This document shows, piece after piece, positions 22,885-35,056 of a stretch of 64,000 nt of DNA; position 1 is the stretch's first letter; each line of letters starts with the position of its first letter. A program made the position numbers and the translations under genes. Origin of the DNA: Charina bottae (Eukaryota > Chordata > Lepidosauria > Squamata > Charinaidae); the NCBI GenBank assembly GCA_023362775.1, contig JALMGJ010000002.1, positions 105,071,981 to 105,135,980 on the forward strand, in the 5' to 3' direction. The notes under the pieces were generated by a model. That model was not told the DNA's origin. It saw nothing but the letters and a program-made list of their open reading frames with translations, and searched no databases.

Positions 22885-25635
22885 GATTTTGTGGCCCTTG
22901 TGACTCCTTTCTTGTGGCCCTCAGAAACGTTTCGGGCCATCTTTGCTGAAAACAACAGTTTTCTGCCATTTGGATGTGGGAAACTAGTGAAAACTTGCCT
23001 GATTTTTCAAAAGTAATTTTCTTTAAAAGGTTATCCCACTGAAGGAACACATATCAATAATCCACTTTCTCAACTCCCATAACACAATGTTGCTTTCCCC
23101 TGTATTTGTTCAGCTCACTTCTAGTCTTACTGTTAAGTGTCCTGACTGGATTCTATTGAATAAATCCTGCTGGTGCTTTTGTGTTGTTGTTGTCTTCTGT
23201 TGTGTCAGGTGACTTCAAGTGAGCTGAATGTTTGGGATAGTGCTTTATCGTCTGAAAACTTCAAAGTGTGGTAGCTGCCACCTGCATCTCATGAATAGTT
23301 CCGTAATTTGAAAATTTTCATTTAAAAAGCTCCCAAACTTTGGTAGAAACATGGATTGCTGATAGCAGCTGGCTTCTTAGAATCAGATGGTTTAATTCAT
23401 TTACCTCTTGATCAGTGTTTACACCTTGTCTAGATAAGGTGATTATTCTTTATAACCACTTCTTCAATACCATGCTTGCATAAATCCTGCATTCCTAAAA
23501 ACATTTTCTCCTAACGTATTCTTATCTGGTTTGTTTCAGTGCCCTTAAATTGTCAGACATTAGTTGATACTTCAGATATGAGAAGAGTGGACAAAAAAGG
23601 GGAAAACATCGCAAAATGAATGATATAGTTTCTATTGGCTGAGAACTGGGGAATGCCAAAAATGTATTTGGAAGAAGAATGGCATAGAAACCTGGCGCTA
23701 GGATGGAATGAAATTTTATTATACTGCTGCTTGGAAACTATCCCAGGTGGATAGTGGCTGGATTTATCTGCTGCAACAATTTGCACCCATAGGCCAGCCC
23801 TGACATTAGAAGAGTGAGACAGCTGCCTCATGCAGCAAATTTTGAGTGCCATAAAAGAGTATTGTTAAATATCATGCTTGTTCTTACTCTATTTTTTCAG
23901 TCAAGGATAGGGAGAAGAGCTTCTGGAATTTTTTATTTGCTTATTGATTTTGCCTTAGGACCCCAAAGTCACAGATTCTATTATAGGATTAATAATAGCA
24001 GGTGTTTGAGGTTTTTCAGCATACACCTTCCTGGGTCCAGATGTAACAATCTTTTCACTATTTGAAAAAGCTCTGCTGGATAGCTACCTGAAAATTGAAT
24101 GGAGGTGAGGAAGTGGAACTCTCCTCTATCTTTTCACAAAGCAGGCACAACACTATGCTCTTGTCAACAACCGGTTGTACTTGTTATAAGAATTATACTC
24201 TCTGTGGTCTAGTTATCTTGCTTTTTTCACTGTCTCCAACTGTTCAGGAAACCAAGGAATTAGTTGGGCTCTGTGGAGCAAGAGAGAACACTTGGAAGTG
24301 ATTATATCAATACATTTTTCCATCTCACCATTCCTTTGTGAGGTAGTAATGCTTCATAAGATCATGCTAAATTGAATCATTTTGGCAACCACCTGGCTAG
24401 AAAAAGTACTATCCAAACATGTGGCTTCATGAAATTTTTACTCCTCTTCTCATAGTTAACTTGCTTAGTTGTATTTCCTAAAATATAACTCATGGTCTTT
24501 TTCTGGGATCTTATCCAAGAGAAGAACAAGAAATTCTGAGGAACTATGAATGGCGGTAATAGAAGAGGAAAATCCATATAGCCCTTGATCCACATAAATA
24601 CAGCAATTATTTTGATGTGCTTTTACTTTATTCCTCCATGAAAGAGTTCAAAATAGTTTAAATGGAAGAACTGTATAAGACCTCTTGAGATGCTGGTATT
24701 GTTTCTTTAAAAAAAAACAGAGGAATGACTGGGTGTCAAGACAGTAAACAAAGAAGAGAACCTGCTCTCCTGGACAGTAAGGGAAGTTAATGTCTTGAAG
24801 GCTAATATCTAGAATACTTTGAAATCAGGTATAATTTGGTATGTAAAACAGAACATTATTGCCATGCATCTCTACAAATACAGGTTGGGGAGTTTATGAG
24901 GTTTCACTCACTGAAATTTGAGACAACATGTCATGTGAGAAACCTTGATCTTACTGGATATTGCCTTCTTATTAGTCTCTAGCCTCACCAAGATCCCAGG
25001 ATTCAACAGAGAGGCATATAAAAGAATGAAAAAATATGCATTTTGTATTTCAAAAACTTGAAACTAGTATAGCTAGTTTTAAATGTTAAAATCTCTTCTG
25101 AGGTATTCTGACCTTTGCTTTGATATAACAAAAGAAGCTTTTCTAAGTTTTAGCTTGAAAAAAGAGACACAAGATACTGTATGTCAAGCCTGGGTTGTAT
25201 GATGTGAACCAGTTTCTGGATTAACAAGTGTATGGTCTGTTTTCAAAACTAACACCTGTGACATAATTTTTTAAAAAGTTTCTCTGCTTGGGCAATAGAG
25301 AAGATTTTCAGTAGATCTGTGAATCTACTTAAAGTGTGCTACAAGATATGAACATCCAAAACATAAAGCAGAATGTTGTCTTCTCCTTAACCCTGACAAG
25401 AAAAAACTTGCTCATTGTAAGAACTGATATCATTTCTTTAGGTTTGAAATTAAAAACAAGGAAGACAACAGGCACTCTTGCCAACCCTTCTGATAAGTTT
25501 GCTAGGTCAATAAGTTTCTTTCCTTCCTATTCCCATATGGATATCAAATTTGTTACTGCTATTCAAGATGATAACTGCACCAGGGGCAAAAAATATGAGA
25601 ATAAGATGATAAATTAACAGCAGAAAAATCATTCA
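22885..25635. other. Intronic sequence, no gene recognised
   Basis: About 2.7 kb without recognisable repeats or exons. The longest ORFs are short and overlap on opposite strands. Confidence 0.4.
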
Positions 25636-25639
25636 AATA

Positions 25640-26345
25640 ACATTTTATTCTTTCCAGTCCCAATCCCATGGGACATCCAGTTAGATGTTCTGTTCTGTTC
25701 TGTTCTGTTCTGTTCTGTTCTGTTCTGTTCTGTTGACTCAGGGTGGCTCATACACACACAAAGAGGACAATAAAATAAATGAACAAGATGGAAAATCCAG
25801 CCAACTAAGACCAACACATATGTAAACAGATGTCAAACCCTCCAACCAGGGCTTCCATCCACCCTACTCTAAGGCCTGAGAAAACAGCCAGATCTTGATC
25901 TCCACCCTGATGGCCTTCTAGAATGCCATCAGGGTGGAAGACATGTGGATCTCAGAAAGAACTTCATTCAAGAGGGCAGGTGCCATGACAAAGAAGGTGC
26001 ACTTCTTGGTTCCTGATAGATGACATTATTTAATAAAGGTAGGGGACCTAGAGTGTGCTCATTCTGTTGGCTCATACCAGCTGAGCAGAAACCATGGAAA
26101 GTAGGTGGTCCTTCAAATAACCAGGCCCTGTGCCTTGTAACCAGCTCCCTGAATCACATCTGAAAGCCCACTGGCAACCGATGCAGCTCACAAAGCAGGG
26201 TTCTCACATGGGCATAGGCCAGCCCAACATTGCCCGTGCACTGCATTCTGGACCAGTTGAACCTTCTGAGTAGTCTTCAATGGCAGCCCCATGTAGAACT
26301 CATTGCAGTAGTCAACGCCCCTTTCATTGTGAAGCATCTCAGTTG
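25640..26345 (-). mobile_element. L2/CR1-type LINE fragment with (TTCTG)n at its 3' end
   Basis: On the minus strand the right part corresponds to the LPLKTTQKVQLVQNAV-type C-terminal segment and its upstream CNEFYMG-like block. The left part corresponds to the 3' UTR ending TATGAGCCACCCTGAGTC. That end passes straight into a (CAGAA)n/(TTCTG)n microsatellite at 25688-25735. The coding frame is broken. Confidence 0.65.
25688..25735. repeat. (TTCTG)n pentanucleotide microsatellite
   Basis: About nine to ten tandem copies of a TTCTG unit, directly abutting the 3' end of the LINE fragment. Confidence 0.95.
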
Positions 26346-29300
26346 TTAACAGGAAAGCAAAGTTCCAATACCATTTTGTCTAAACATCTCAATTCAACTG
26401 TCCTATTGCAACAAAGAGCTGGAGTTGCTTAGGATGTTCTCCAAGAAGAACATTTGAGTTAAATTCCCGTAAGACTGATGTTCTGGATAGGTTTATTCCC
26501 TGAACCAAGAGTAGCATGCAGAACTTTTTAATGACGAGTGATCTAAGCATCTTTTAAGCATTTTTTCTTAAGTTATGTAATATTCTGAAAAGCTTCTAGC
26601 TGTCTAATGCTGTAGACATTAATATTTTGCAAAAAAAGTAGAATTTCTACCATGGAAACATTTGATTTCATTAAGACTCAGTATTAATATTTACAAGATA
26701 TCTATGGTCTGCTGAAGCCATGTTCAATACTAAAAACAGATGAAAATCACCATCTTGAGTTCTTTCAATGCTTGAGACAGGCTTATACAATACTGGAGTC
26801 CCTTCTATGAGACTTGCTTTAATTATTTTAAATTGTTTGTTTTAATTATTTTACTCTTTTTCACAAGAATGTCCATTCGATTTTTAAGTAGTACATTTCT
26901 TTTTTCAATCCCATTTTGATATGATAGTGCTCAGCACTGTATATAAGCCAGGCTTTTGCATCTCGGGAGTAGCAGTATTTCACGCACACACTAACCCAAG
27001 AAAGAGTATCATTGGTACTTCTGCCTTGTCTTTGGAGTTCTTTCTCTGTTCATTTATGGCGAATGCAAGCCTTATAAATGCTCAGCTCTAAATGGAACCT
27101 TGTTTGTTTAGTCACACTTTTAAATGAATTTGGGTTGCTCTCTTTGTTTTTGCTGTCCTTGTTTTTAAGATGTTGCAATGTTATGTGATGTTGCAATTTT
27201 ATGGTTTTAATCCAGAATTCACCCCTGCTTTGAGATTTTTCACAATTACACTGAGAGTTTGTTACTGATTTTCATAAACTTGCTTAAACATACGTACGTT
27301 TTCCCATCTAATCTGGGAACAGCATCATATGGTATTATTTGTGTCCAGCAATATACTTCATGAAAGACAGGCAAATGCAACCTTTTTTATTTGCTGTGAT
27401 AAATACATGCAAATAGGAACCTAATGTGGGCTGATGCTTTCCAGACTGCCTGACTTTTAAATATAAGCAGAAAAAGATAGACGATGTCTTACCAGCAATA
27501 CTTCATGGAGGATGACATGGTCATCCACCCCTTCTTTCTCTTTTGTGTGTGTGTGTGTGTAAATCCATGCATTCTTCCATTATGTCAATGCAGATGCAGG
27601 TATGATCCTGCATTTCCAAAATAAGATGTTTCTTTGCCATGTTTAGTCTTTCTGTTAGGTGAAATTAAAACATTTGTCGTGACACAGATTTCCTCTGCTT
27701 TGACTAAAAGAACATGTTTCCTAAGAGCTATAACTTGCTTTCATGGTCACTGTTATTCTGCTGTAGTCACAGAGTCTAAACAAAGCTGGATTCTTCTGTG
27801 CTTCAGGAAATATATTAGCAAAACCCTGTAGCCTCCTTAGTTATGTGAATGTTTACACACTTCCATTAAACAAAAAATAAACTTTATTTGGCTTCCCAAG
27901 AATGTATTTGAGGGAACAGTGTTTCTAGTGGTTAAGACAAGCAGGATCCTTGCTGAGCAGGACAAAGGAAACTTGTCACAAGGATAGTGATGACAAAAGT
28001 ATAGTTTTGCATTTCCAGATTGTCAGATCCTTACCAAATATGGCCGTAAATCCACATGCAGGAGAGCTTATTCTTCAGCTGTGTTGTGGGAACAGTCTTT
28101 GCTTGGTAAACAGAGCACATGCACTACAGCAGAAGGTCCATCTGGCATCTCTACATAGGGGTGCAACAGACTCATTCCTGTCTGCAAGTCTGGACAGGCA
28201 CTGTTCGCACAGACCAGCCTTCCCCAGTTGACTGCTCACCAGGAGTATTGGTCTTCAATCCCCAGAACATCTAGTCGGTTTGGAAAGGATGGGGTAGACA
28301 CCTCCATACTGGTTTGTTTCAAGCAATTTCCTATGCCATGGAGAGAATTCAATTTCTATCTCAGTTAAAGCAGGTTCTTGCATAATATTCATTCACGAAG
28401 TTATGCCTTTCGTAGTGAGGTAATTCAGCTAGAAGGCAGGATGCTGATTTGAAAGGACCAGCATGTCTCCTCCCTCTACTGTTAACCTTTTTGGCTTTGG
28501 CTCAGCTTTCTACTTTCAGTGCATTCTTTTCAGATTGGTTTATCTGCCAAGTTGAACTTCTTGTTCATTTTTTTTCAGAATCATTTAGGCATGTTCTAAA
28601 TTGCTCTCTCAGTCTGTACAGGGTGCTGGCCAGGACTGTGAGGTTGGATTGTTCTTTTGTATGAACTTGAACAAGTGCACAATTAGAACACCACTGGTAC
28701 TCCTCTGGCACAAGATGATGCAAAGGAAGACAAAGAGTGGCAGGCATGTTACTTTTCAGGGAATCTTAGCTACCATTATTGCTTTGCCCATTAAGAAACC
28801 TTTCCTTATTCAGAGTCTAAAGAATCTCAGTAGTTCCTGAAACAGACTGAAAGTGTTACTTTGTGATTAAAGCATTGGTTGAAAGCTGCTTTGAAATGGA
28901 CAGGATCTTTAGGGGAGAATGGTGATCAGAGCTCAAACATGGGATGGGATATGCTTTATCACAACCAAGACATCTGAACTGGGAACAGCTCAGTCCAGAC
29001 TATATTTCAATTTCAGAAAACTTTTCTTGCATGGTTAGAAAATGTTTTGCATGATTTCTAAGATGTTATCTATAGGAGAAGGAAGTAATATATGACTAGA
29101 AATGGCCTAAACTACAAATTTGAATTGGATCTCCCAAAAGATGACATTCCCTCCTATTGCTGGGTCTATCTTTCAGAAAATTTGTGTGTCAGGGTAGGGG
29201 TGGGGAATATAAAGAAAAAAATTACTTTTACCAATAAATGTATGACATGGAAATCAACAAATTATATGAATTGGCTAAAAGGTTGCAAACTTTCCCCTAA

Positions 29301-29577
29301 TACTTTTCATATGGCATGGCTTTCACCAGCTTTCCATAGAACAGGCAAAGTAATATGGAAGAATGAACACCTGCATTCCACTCTACCCCCCCCCCCCCCC
29401 GTTAGAAGGAGGGACAGGTGTAAAGTAAAAACAAAAGAAGAAAAATGGCCAGAGTATCACAAGAGTTTAATTTCTATTGGTTTCAAGAAGAGGAAAGTAT
29501 CCTTGAGAAAGTGGTACAGAGTTTTTCTGCTCTTTTTTTTCCAGTTGTGGTGGTAAATATCTTTATTTTATGTACAA
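26346..29577. other. Intronic sequence, no gene recognised
   Basis: About 3.2 kb of mostly unique AT-rich sequence, with a short (GT)n at about 27543-27560 and a C run at about 29385-29401. The 154-codon ORF starting at 29092 runs through the C run and has no recognisable similarity. Confidence 0.4.
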
Positions 29578-29590
29578 TAATGGGAAATTT

Positions 29591-29930
29591 AAAAGGGGCG
29601 TGGTGGCTCAGCGGGTAAGACACCAGGCTTGTCGATCGGAAGATCGCAAGTTTGGATGTTCGAATCCCTAGCCCTGCGTGAAGGAGTGAGCTCCCGCACT
29701 AGCTCCAGCTCTTGCCAACCTAGCAATTCGAAAGCATGCAAATGCAAGTAGATGAATAGGTACCACTTCAGTGGGTAGGTAACAGCGTTCCGCGCACATC
29801 ATGCGGCCACATGACTGTGGAAGCGTCTTCGGACAACGCTGGCTCTTCGGCTAACAAACGGAGATGAGCACCGGCCCCTAGAGTCGGACACGACTGCACA
29901 AATGTGCGGGGGGAACCTTTACCTTTACCT
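29591..29930 (+). mobile_element. tRNA-derived SINE (Sauria type)
   Basis: Plus-strand copy: head GGGGCGTGGTGGCTCAGCGG, B-box-like GTTCGAATCCC, body with GCAATTCGAAAGCATGC, and GAGTCGGACACGACTGCAC near the 3' end. The tail is CCTTTACCTTTACC. Target duplication TAATGGGAAATTT at 29578-29590 and 29931-29943. The GTCGGACACGACTGCACAAAT end resembles the BovB 3' end at 2687 (GTTGGAAGCGACTGAACAAAT), consistent with BovB machinery mobilising this SINE. Confidence 0.92.
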
Positions 29931-29943
29931 TAATGGGAAATTT

Positions 29944-30339
29944 GCTGTTACTTTCTTGCACAATGCATATTTACTTATAATGCAGACATGTTTAAACTTT
30001 AGTGGGCCACAGATCAAGTTTTGTTTATTGTGATTTTTGAAATGTATTGGGTTATGTAAAGCAATTGTCAGGAGAATGCACATATCTAGACTAAAATACA
30101 AACACCTGAATGGAGCTGGATTGTTTCCTCTGTGTTAAGAACTGATCTTGTGACATATATTCTCTACTCCAATTCATTACTTCGTCATAGTAAACAGAAA
30201 TTCAGGGGCTGATAGTATAATGGGATTATCCAGAATTTATCTGAAAGCCATATAATTGTAGCAGAAGTAGAGATCTTCCCCATATGCATAAAGTCCCAAC
30301 TCAATCACTAGTCCTCCAAATAAGGCTCTGAAAGACTAC
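29944..30339. other. Intronic sequence, no gene recognised
   Basis: Nothing recognised between the two SINEs. Confidence 0.35.
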
Positions 30340-30349
30340 GATCAGAAAT

Positions 30350-30500
30350 TTTGGAAACAATATGAAAGTAGTTTGCCATTATCTTCTTCCAGGATGCTTT
30401 TTTGACTTGCCAGTCTAGCCTACAGTCTTGGGGTTGCCTGGTAGTCTCCCATCCAAATATTAACCGGGTCTGACTTAGCATTTGTCTGAGAGAAGCAAAG
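30350..30500 (-). mobile_element. 5S rRNA-derived SINE
   Basis: The minus strand reads TGCTAAGTCAGACCCGGTTA, then ATATTTGGATGGGAGACTAC, CAGGCAACCCCAAGACTGTA and GGCT. This matches the 3' half of 5S rRNA, including the internal control region around GGATGGGAGACC. It then continues into a tail with GGAAGAAGATAATGGCAAAC like that of the GAGCCAGTTTGG SINEs. The 5' half of the 5S part is decayed. Not a functional 5S gene. Confidence 0.65.
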
Positions 30501-31335
30501 TAGCCACAGGAAAATGCTCTTGTTGGACTGCTGATCTTAAGTCCAAAACCTAGAGCTTCTTACAGTAAGTAACAGTATGCAGAAGCATGCTAAGACTTCC
30601 TGGTTCTCCAAGGGAAATGCAAAAGTGAGTAGTCCCAATTTTACAGTTGCACACATTTATGTGAAGGTCCTTCAACTATGATTTCCATGTAGCTGAGCTC
30701 TTAGTATAGCTGGGGAGCATCACTGAAATAGATGTTGCTTAAAAGCAACAATGTACAGTATATTTGTCTAGGATAAAGGTCTCTATTTGACAACAATAGA
30801 GAGCAGCAGAGCACAAGGAACAAAAGCAATTGCTTCTGGGATGTTGCTTCCAGGTGTCCATAATACTAAAAGTAACAAATAAAAAGCAGGAAAAGTCCTA
30901 AGGGAATCCAGAACCATCTTGAGAATTGCTGTAGAATGTTTGCATATATTATTATTTGCCATGCAATCAACACTAAGAATTTGGATGTAAGGGAGGTTGC
31001 AGGATATGGAAAAGGATGAAACAACTTTGGGTGTGCTCATTTTGGAGTTAAACAAAATATTCAATAGCTTCTTTCTGGGGAATGAAGAAGAGTTCTTGGG
31101 AGGCTGGCAGAGCTAGCTCAGTAAGAAAGCCATTCTTCTGGAGAAAGTTGGAAGTGATACAACAAAATATAGTCTGCCATTTACCCAATAGCCCTCTTAA
31201 AGCTTTTCTCATTTTTCCTTCTCATCGGGATGTTTTGTGCCTGTATTTTTCAGGATATTGTTTTCTAGGATCACCTATCCCTCTTGGGCTTATTTAGGAT
31301 TTCAAGGACTCAGTGAGATCATATATGAACTAGAT
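30501..31335. other. Intronic sequence, no gene recognised
   Basis: Nothing recognised. Confidence 0.35.
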
Positions 31336-31348
31336 TAAGTAGGATTAA

Positions 31349-31671
31349 GGTAAAGGTAAAGGTTTTCCCCTGCACAGTCATGTCCGACTCTAGGGGGTGG
31401 TGCTCATCTCTATTTCTTAGTTGAAGAGCCAGCGCTGCCCGAAGACGCTTCCGCGGTCATGTGGCCGGCATGACACGCGCGGAACGCTGTTACCATCCCA
31501 CCGAAGTGGTAGCTATTTATCTACTGGCATTTGCATACTTTCGAATTGCTAGGTTGGCAAGAGCTGGGGCGAGTGTGGGAACTCACTCCATCACGCGGCA
31601 CTTGGGTCTCGAACTGCCGACCTTCTGATTGACAAGCCTGGCGTCTTAACCACTGAGCCATCACGCCCCTC
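31349..31671 (-). mobile_element. tRNA-derived SINE (Sauria type)
   Basis: Minus-strand copy with the tail CCTTTACCTTTACC at the left and the GAGGGGCGTGATGGCTCAGT-like head at the right. Perfect 13-bp target duplication TAAGTAGGATTAA at 31336-31348 and 31672-31684. Confidence 0.92.
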
Positions 31672-31684
31672 TAAGTAGGATTAA

Positions 31685-33652
31685 CTTAATCAATTAACTA
31701 ATTTAATTGAAGATAGGTTAGGATGAATTAATTTAATAAATTCTTTGGAAGTGATTCTAATAATCTTAGGAGGATGTCCTGGATAAGTTCCTGAGCCTGG
31801 GTAGAATCTAAGACCAGAGGCATGTTATCTTAGAGGGTTAGCATACCACACTTACATGCTGTATGAGGAATTGCATTGCATTGGAAACCACACTTCACAC
31901 ACAATCATATTTGTGTGGGAAATTATCACCCTTAAACCAAAATCTTCCTTTGAGGAATGATTTGCATTCTTTCCACAACAATTGAAAATTATATAGGCAA
32001 AAATTATTGTGTAAGGAAAAAAGTATAGCCTTCTGAAAAAGTGCCTGATTGTGGATCTTCTATTTGCCAAAATGTTCTGAAACAGGTTAAAAAGCGGACT
32101 TTTAAAAATTAGTATCTTATAATCTTTTGAGTGTGAAAGTAGGTTTGTTGGAGCCTTTAATAAAGATGGACTTAAGTGGTTGAATGTTATTAAAATATTA
32201 CAAGTCAAATGATTTGTGCATACTTCAATTTAAGGCAACAATCCATTTGGACTACTCTTTTTGGATGTTTTGGAAATCATTAATATTGACAAGCATAATT
32301 GGATTGTTTTCAGCACTATTACTCTATAATTAAATCAATGGGAGTGCATATTTTGTATTCTCTGTTAATGTTAGTCAATGATAAGGAGAGCTAAACTTCG
32401 GTGCTATGTTGTGCTGTGCCATCCAGATGGACCCAAAACCCTTATGCTGATATTTCACAGCTATAATAGTTGAGAAAATGTATTAGATAAAACGAATGGA
32501 ACTTTAAATCAAAGCTGAAATAGAAGACTGCTTCAAACTCAGCCGTTACAATTGTAATCATAATGTGACAGAAGGGGAATGTTAACACATGTGGGATAAT
32601 CATATTAGCTCTATGCAATTAATTTTAGTTTTGTCATGGCCCCACCCACTGTTTGGAGTATCATCTCTGGCATGTCACTCTAAGGCCAAGGGCTGTGTCC
32701 TCTACCCCCTGAAAGTTTGCTTGCTCCTTTCATAGATCACAATTGGCAGAGATTATTGCAAAATCAAGGGCCAAAGGACTCTTTAAGGAAGCCATGTAAA
32801 TATGGCCATGCCAAAGAAAGCAAAGCATTACTCAGGGACATATCTTGCATGTGATGCATAGTTTTACCAACGACTTGTTTTCCTTTGTATCTCATAACAA
32901 CATAATGCAGATACAGTATGAACCTACAAGCAGGACAATTTTTACAAAATCAGGCAACAATATGTAGGATGATGTAACCCTGCCTGGTCCCTCAGCCTGA
33001 TAGGACCTTTTAAAGAGTCCAAACAGAAAATAAAATTGATAACTTCTGCCTTTTTGTCATATGTCCAAGTACTGAATCAGGATGTATATGTTTTCTCCCT
33101 TGCTGTGCTTTCTTCCCATTGGTTACATGATTATTCAACTGGTTCTTCATGAAAAACTCCAGATTTTTTAGTAGCTGCCTGTTCCAGAAGGATTGGGTAT
33201 CCAGTTCCTTCCCTAATTGTTTTCTATTTCTGGGACAGGGTAAGAGATTTTGTTTCTCTTACCAGAAAAGTAAGCATACAAGAATCTATTAACACCCCCT
33301 TTTTTCAAACTTTGGTGGCCTTCCTGTTTAAATGCCAGCACTTTGTTTCTAGCCAACAATATGAGCTCATTCTAGCTCTAGAAAAACAAAGAAAAATAAA
33401 TGCAGGCCACTTTGTGCTCTTAAGTAATATCCTTGGGTTTTTGGCAAAGATTGTATGGAAAGCTACATGGAACTTATTAATATGGCTTGAAAACTGGGTG
33501 GACTTCCCTTTTTGTGTGCTTAACCTTTTAGCGCAGCAGAGAACACTGTAGAAACAACTGGGTGGTGTGGTCAAAAAGGATTATCTTCCCAGAGTCTTTC
33601 CTACTCTTGTTTAAGTTATGCAAAAGAGACTTCTTTGGCTAAGAGTTTGGTG
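31685..33652. other. Intronic sequence, no gene recognised
   Basis: About 2 kb AT-rich; nothing recognised. Confidence 0.4.
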
Positions 33653-33670
33653 CCCTCTGTCTCTCTCTAT

Positions 33671-34349
33671 TTTTTTTTAATAAACTTTATTAAGGTTTCA
33701 GAATACAATTAAAATCCAAAGTATAGAAAAGCTTGAGTTAAGAACTAAAAGAAAAAAGGGAAACTAAAAAATGCAATAGCTAAGAAAAAATACAAAGCAA
33801 GTGACTTCCGACCTTCTTCAACACAGATATAAATACATATTATGATACATGAATCTCTTATTCTTAACCAAACCTTAATAAACATTATTTGTATAAAAAA
33901 ATAACAATTTAATCATTAAAACCCAAAATCAAAACTTCATTTTTTTCAGTTACAAGCAAATAGTCCAGAAGTGGTTTCCAAGGAGAAAGAAATCCAGTAA
34001 CGGTATTTTCTCTTATCAGTGCTGTCAATTTTGTCATCTGCGCCAACTCCACTAATTTCACCATCCATTCTTCCATTGTGGGAATTTGTGCATCTTTCCA
34101 TCTGTGTGCATACAAAAGTCTTGCTGCTGTTATCATATACAAGAACAAAGTCCCAAATTTTCTTTCAAGTTGTTGGTCCATCAAGCCCAAAAGAAAAAGT
34201 TCTGGTTTCAATTGTATGTTCGCTTTAGGGATCTTTTGAATTATAATACATATTTGCTCCCAAAATTTCTTTGCCTTCCCACAAGTCCACCAAAGGTGGT
34301 AAAAGGTTCCTTCGCCTTGGGAGCATTTCCAACACACATTTGTTACCCC
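33671..34349 (-). mobile_element. 5'-truncated L1 LINE with ORF2 C-terminus
   Basis: The minus strand encodes GEGTFYHLWWTCGKAKKFW, LFLLGLMDQQLE, LYAHRWKDAQIP, QMTKLTALIRE and ends GFND, like the copies at 14176 and 38586. The A tail is the T run at 33671-33679. CTCTGTCTCTC-type repeats flank both sides (about 33655-33667 and 34351-34366), giving a probable target duplication. The ORF is open to its stop. Confidence 0.87.
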
Positions 34350-34366
34350 TTTCTCTCTGTCTCTCC

Positions 34367-34806
34367 CTAGTAGTACAGAACTGGAATGCTGAGGTGTTGG
34401 ATATGTTGAGAATCTGTGCTAACTGATCATCTCCCCCAAACTGATAGTATTACAGAAAATATTATTTTATTGCCTGTTCATTTTATTTTGCCTTGATATC
34501 ATTTCCTAATGCAGATTCTTCTGTTTCATCATGCATCCAAGAAGAGCATGTGTGGGTGTGCGCGCACAAACACAGACAAGAAATCCCTTTATTTTATTTG
34601 CTCATCTCAAAGATGGGGAGCTGGGTCGGCCCCCTCCACATCATCCTCCCACTTGCTTGTAATGAATCCCATTGGAATGAATGGTAGAAACTGCATGTAG
34701 GTTCCTACAGATAAGAGGACAAGAATGATGTATTCTGAAAAATCAGTAGCTGGCTATTTGGCAGAACCCCACCATTAAAGAACTCTTCTCATAGTGAATC
34801 AGTATC
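34367..34806. other. Intronic sequence, no gene recognised
   Basis: Nothing recognised. Confidence 0.3.
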
Positions 34807-34814
34807 CTTTAGTC

Positions 34815-35048
34815 CAGAGCTTTCCAAACTTTTCATGTTGGTGACACACTTTTGAGACATGCATCATTTCGTGACACACTCTTACAGCAGGGCATCATTT
34901 CGCGACACACTCTTACAGCAGGGCACAAGGCAGGCACTAGGACCTGCGTGGAATCCTGGCAGGGCTCAGAGGCAGCAGCAGCCGCGACACACCCAGACAC
35001 TGCAGCCGACACACTAACGTGTCCCGACACACAGTTTGGAAAGCTCTG
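34815..35048 (+). mobile_element. Non-autonomous hAT-type element with palindromic ends (234 bp)
   Basis: Left end CAGAGCTTTCCAAACTTTTC, with GTGACACACTTTTGAGACA. Right end GTGTCCCGACACACAGTTTG then GAAAGCTCTG. Perfect 8-bp target duplication CTTTAGTC (34807-34814 and 35049-35056). A 31-bp unit starting CATCATTTCG occurs twice. No coding capacity. The 8-bp duplication and CAG...CTG ends define the hAT class; the exact family is not identified. Confidence 0.88.
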
Positions 35049-35056
35049 CTTTAGTC

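Noticed and set aside
21473..23050. 525-codon ORF as a host gene
   Set aside because: Motifs are those of a Penelope-like retroelement RT; its first roughly 70 residues are flanking DNA and microsatellite read in frame.
29092..29556. 154-codon ORF on the plus strand
   Set aside because: It runs through a C homopolymer and ends in low-complexity sequence; no similarity recognised.
30350..30500. Possible 5S rRNA gene
   Set aside because: Only the 3' half is similar, the 5' half is decayed, and it is joined to a SINE tail.
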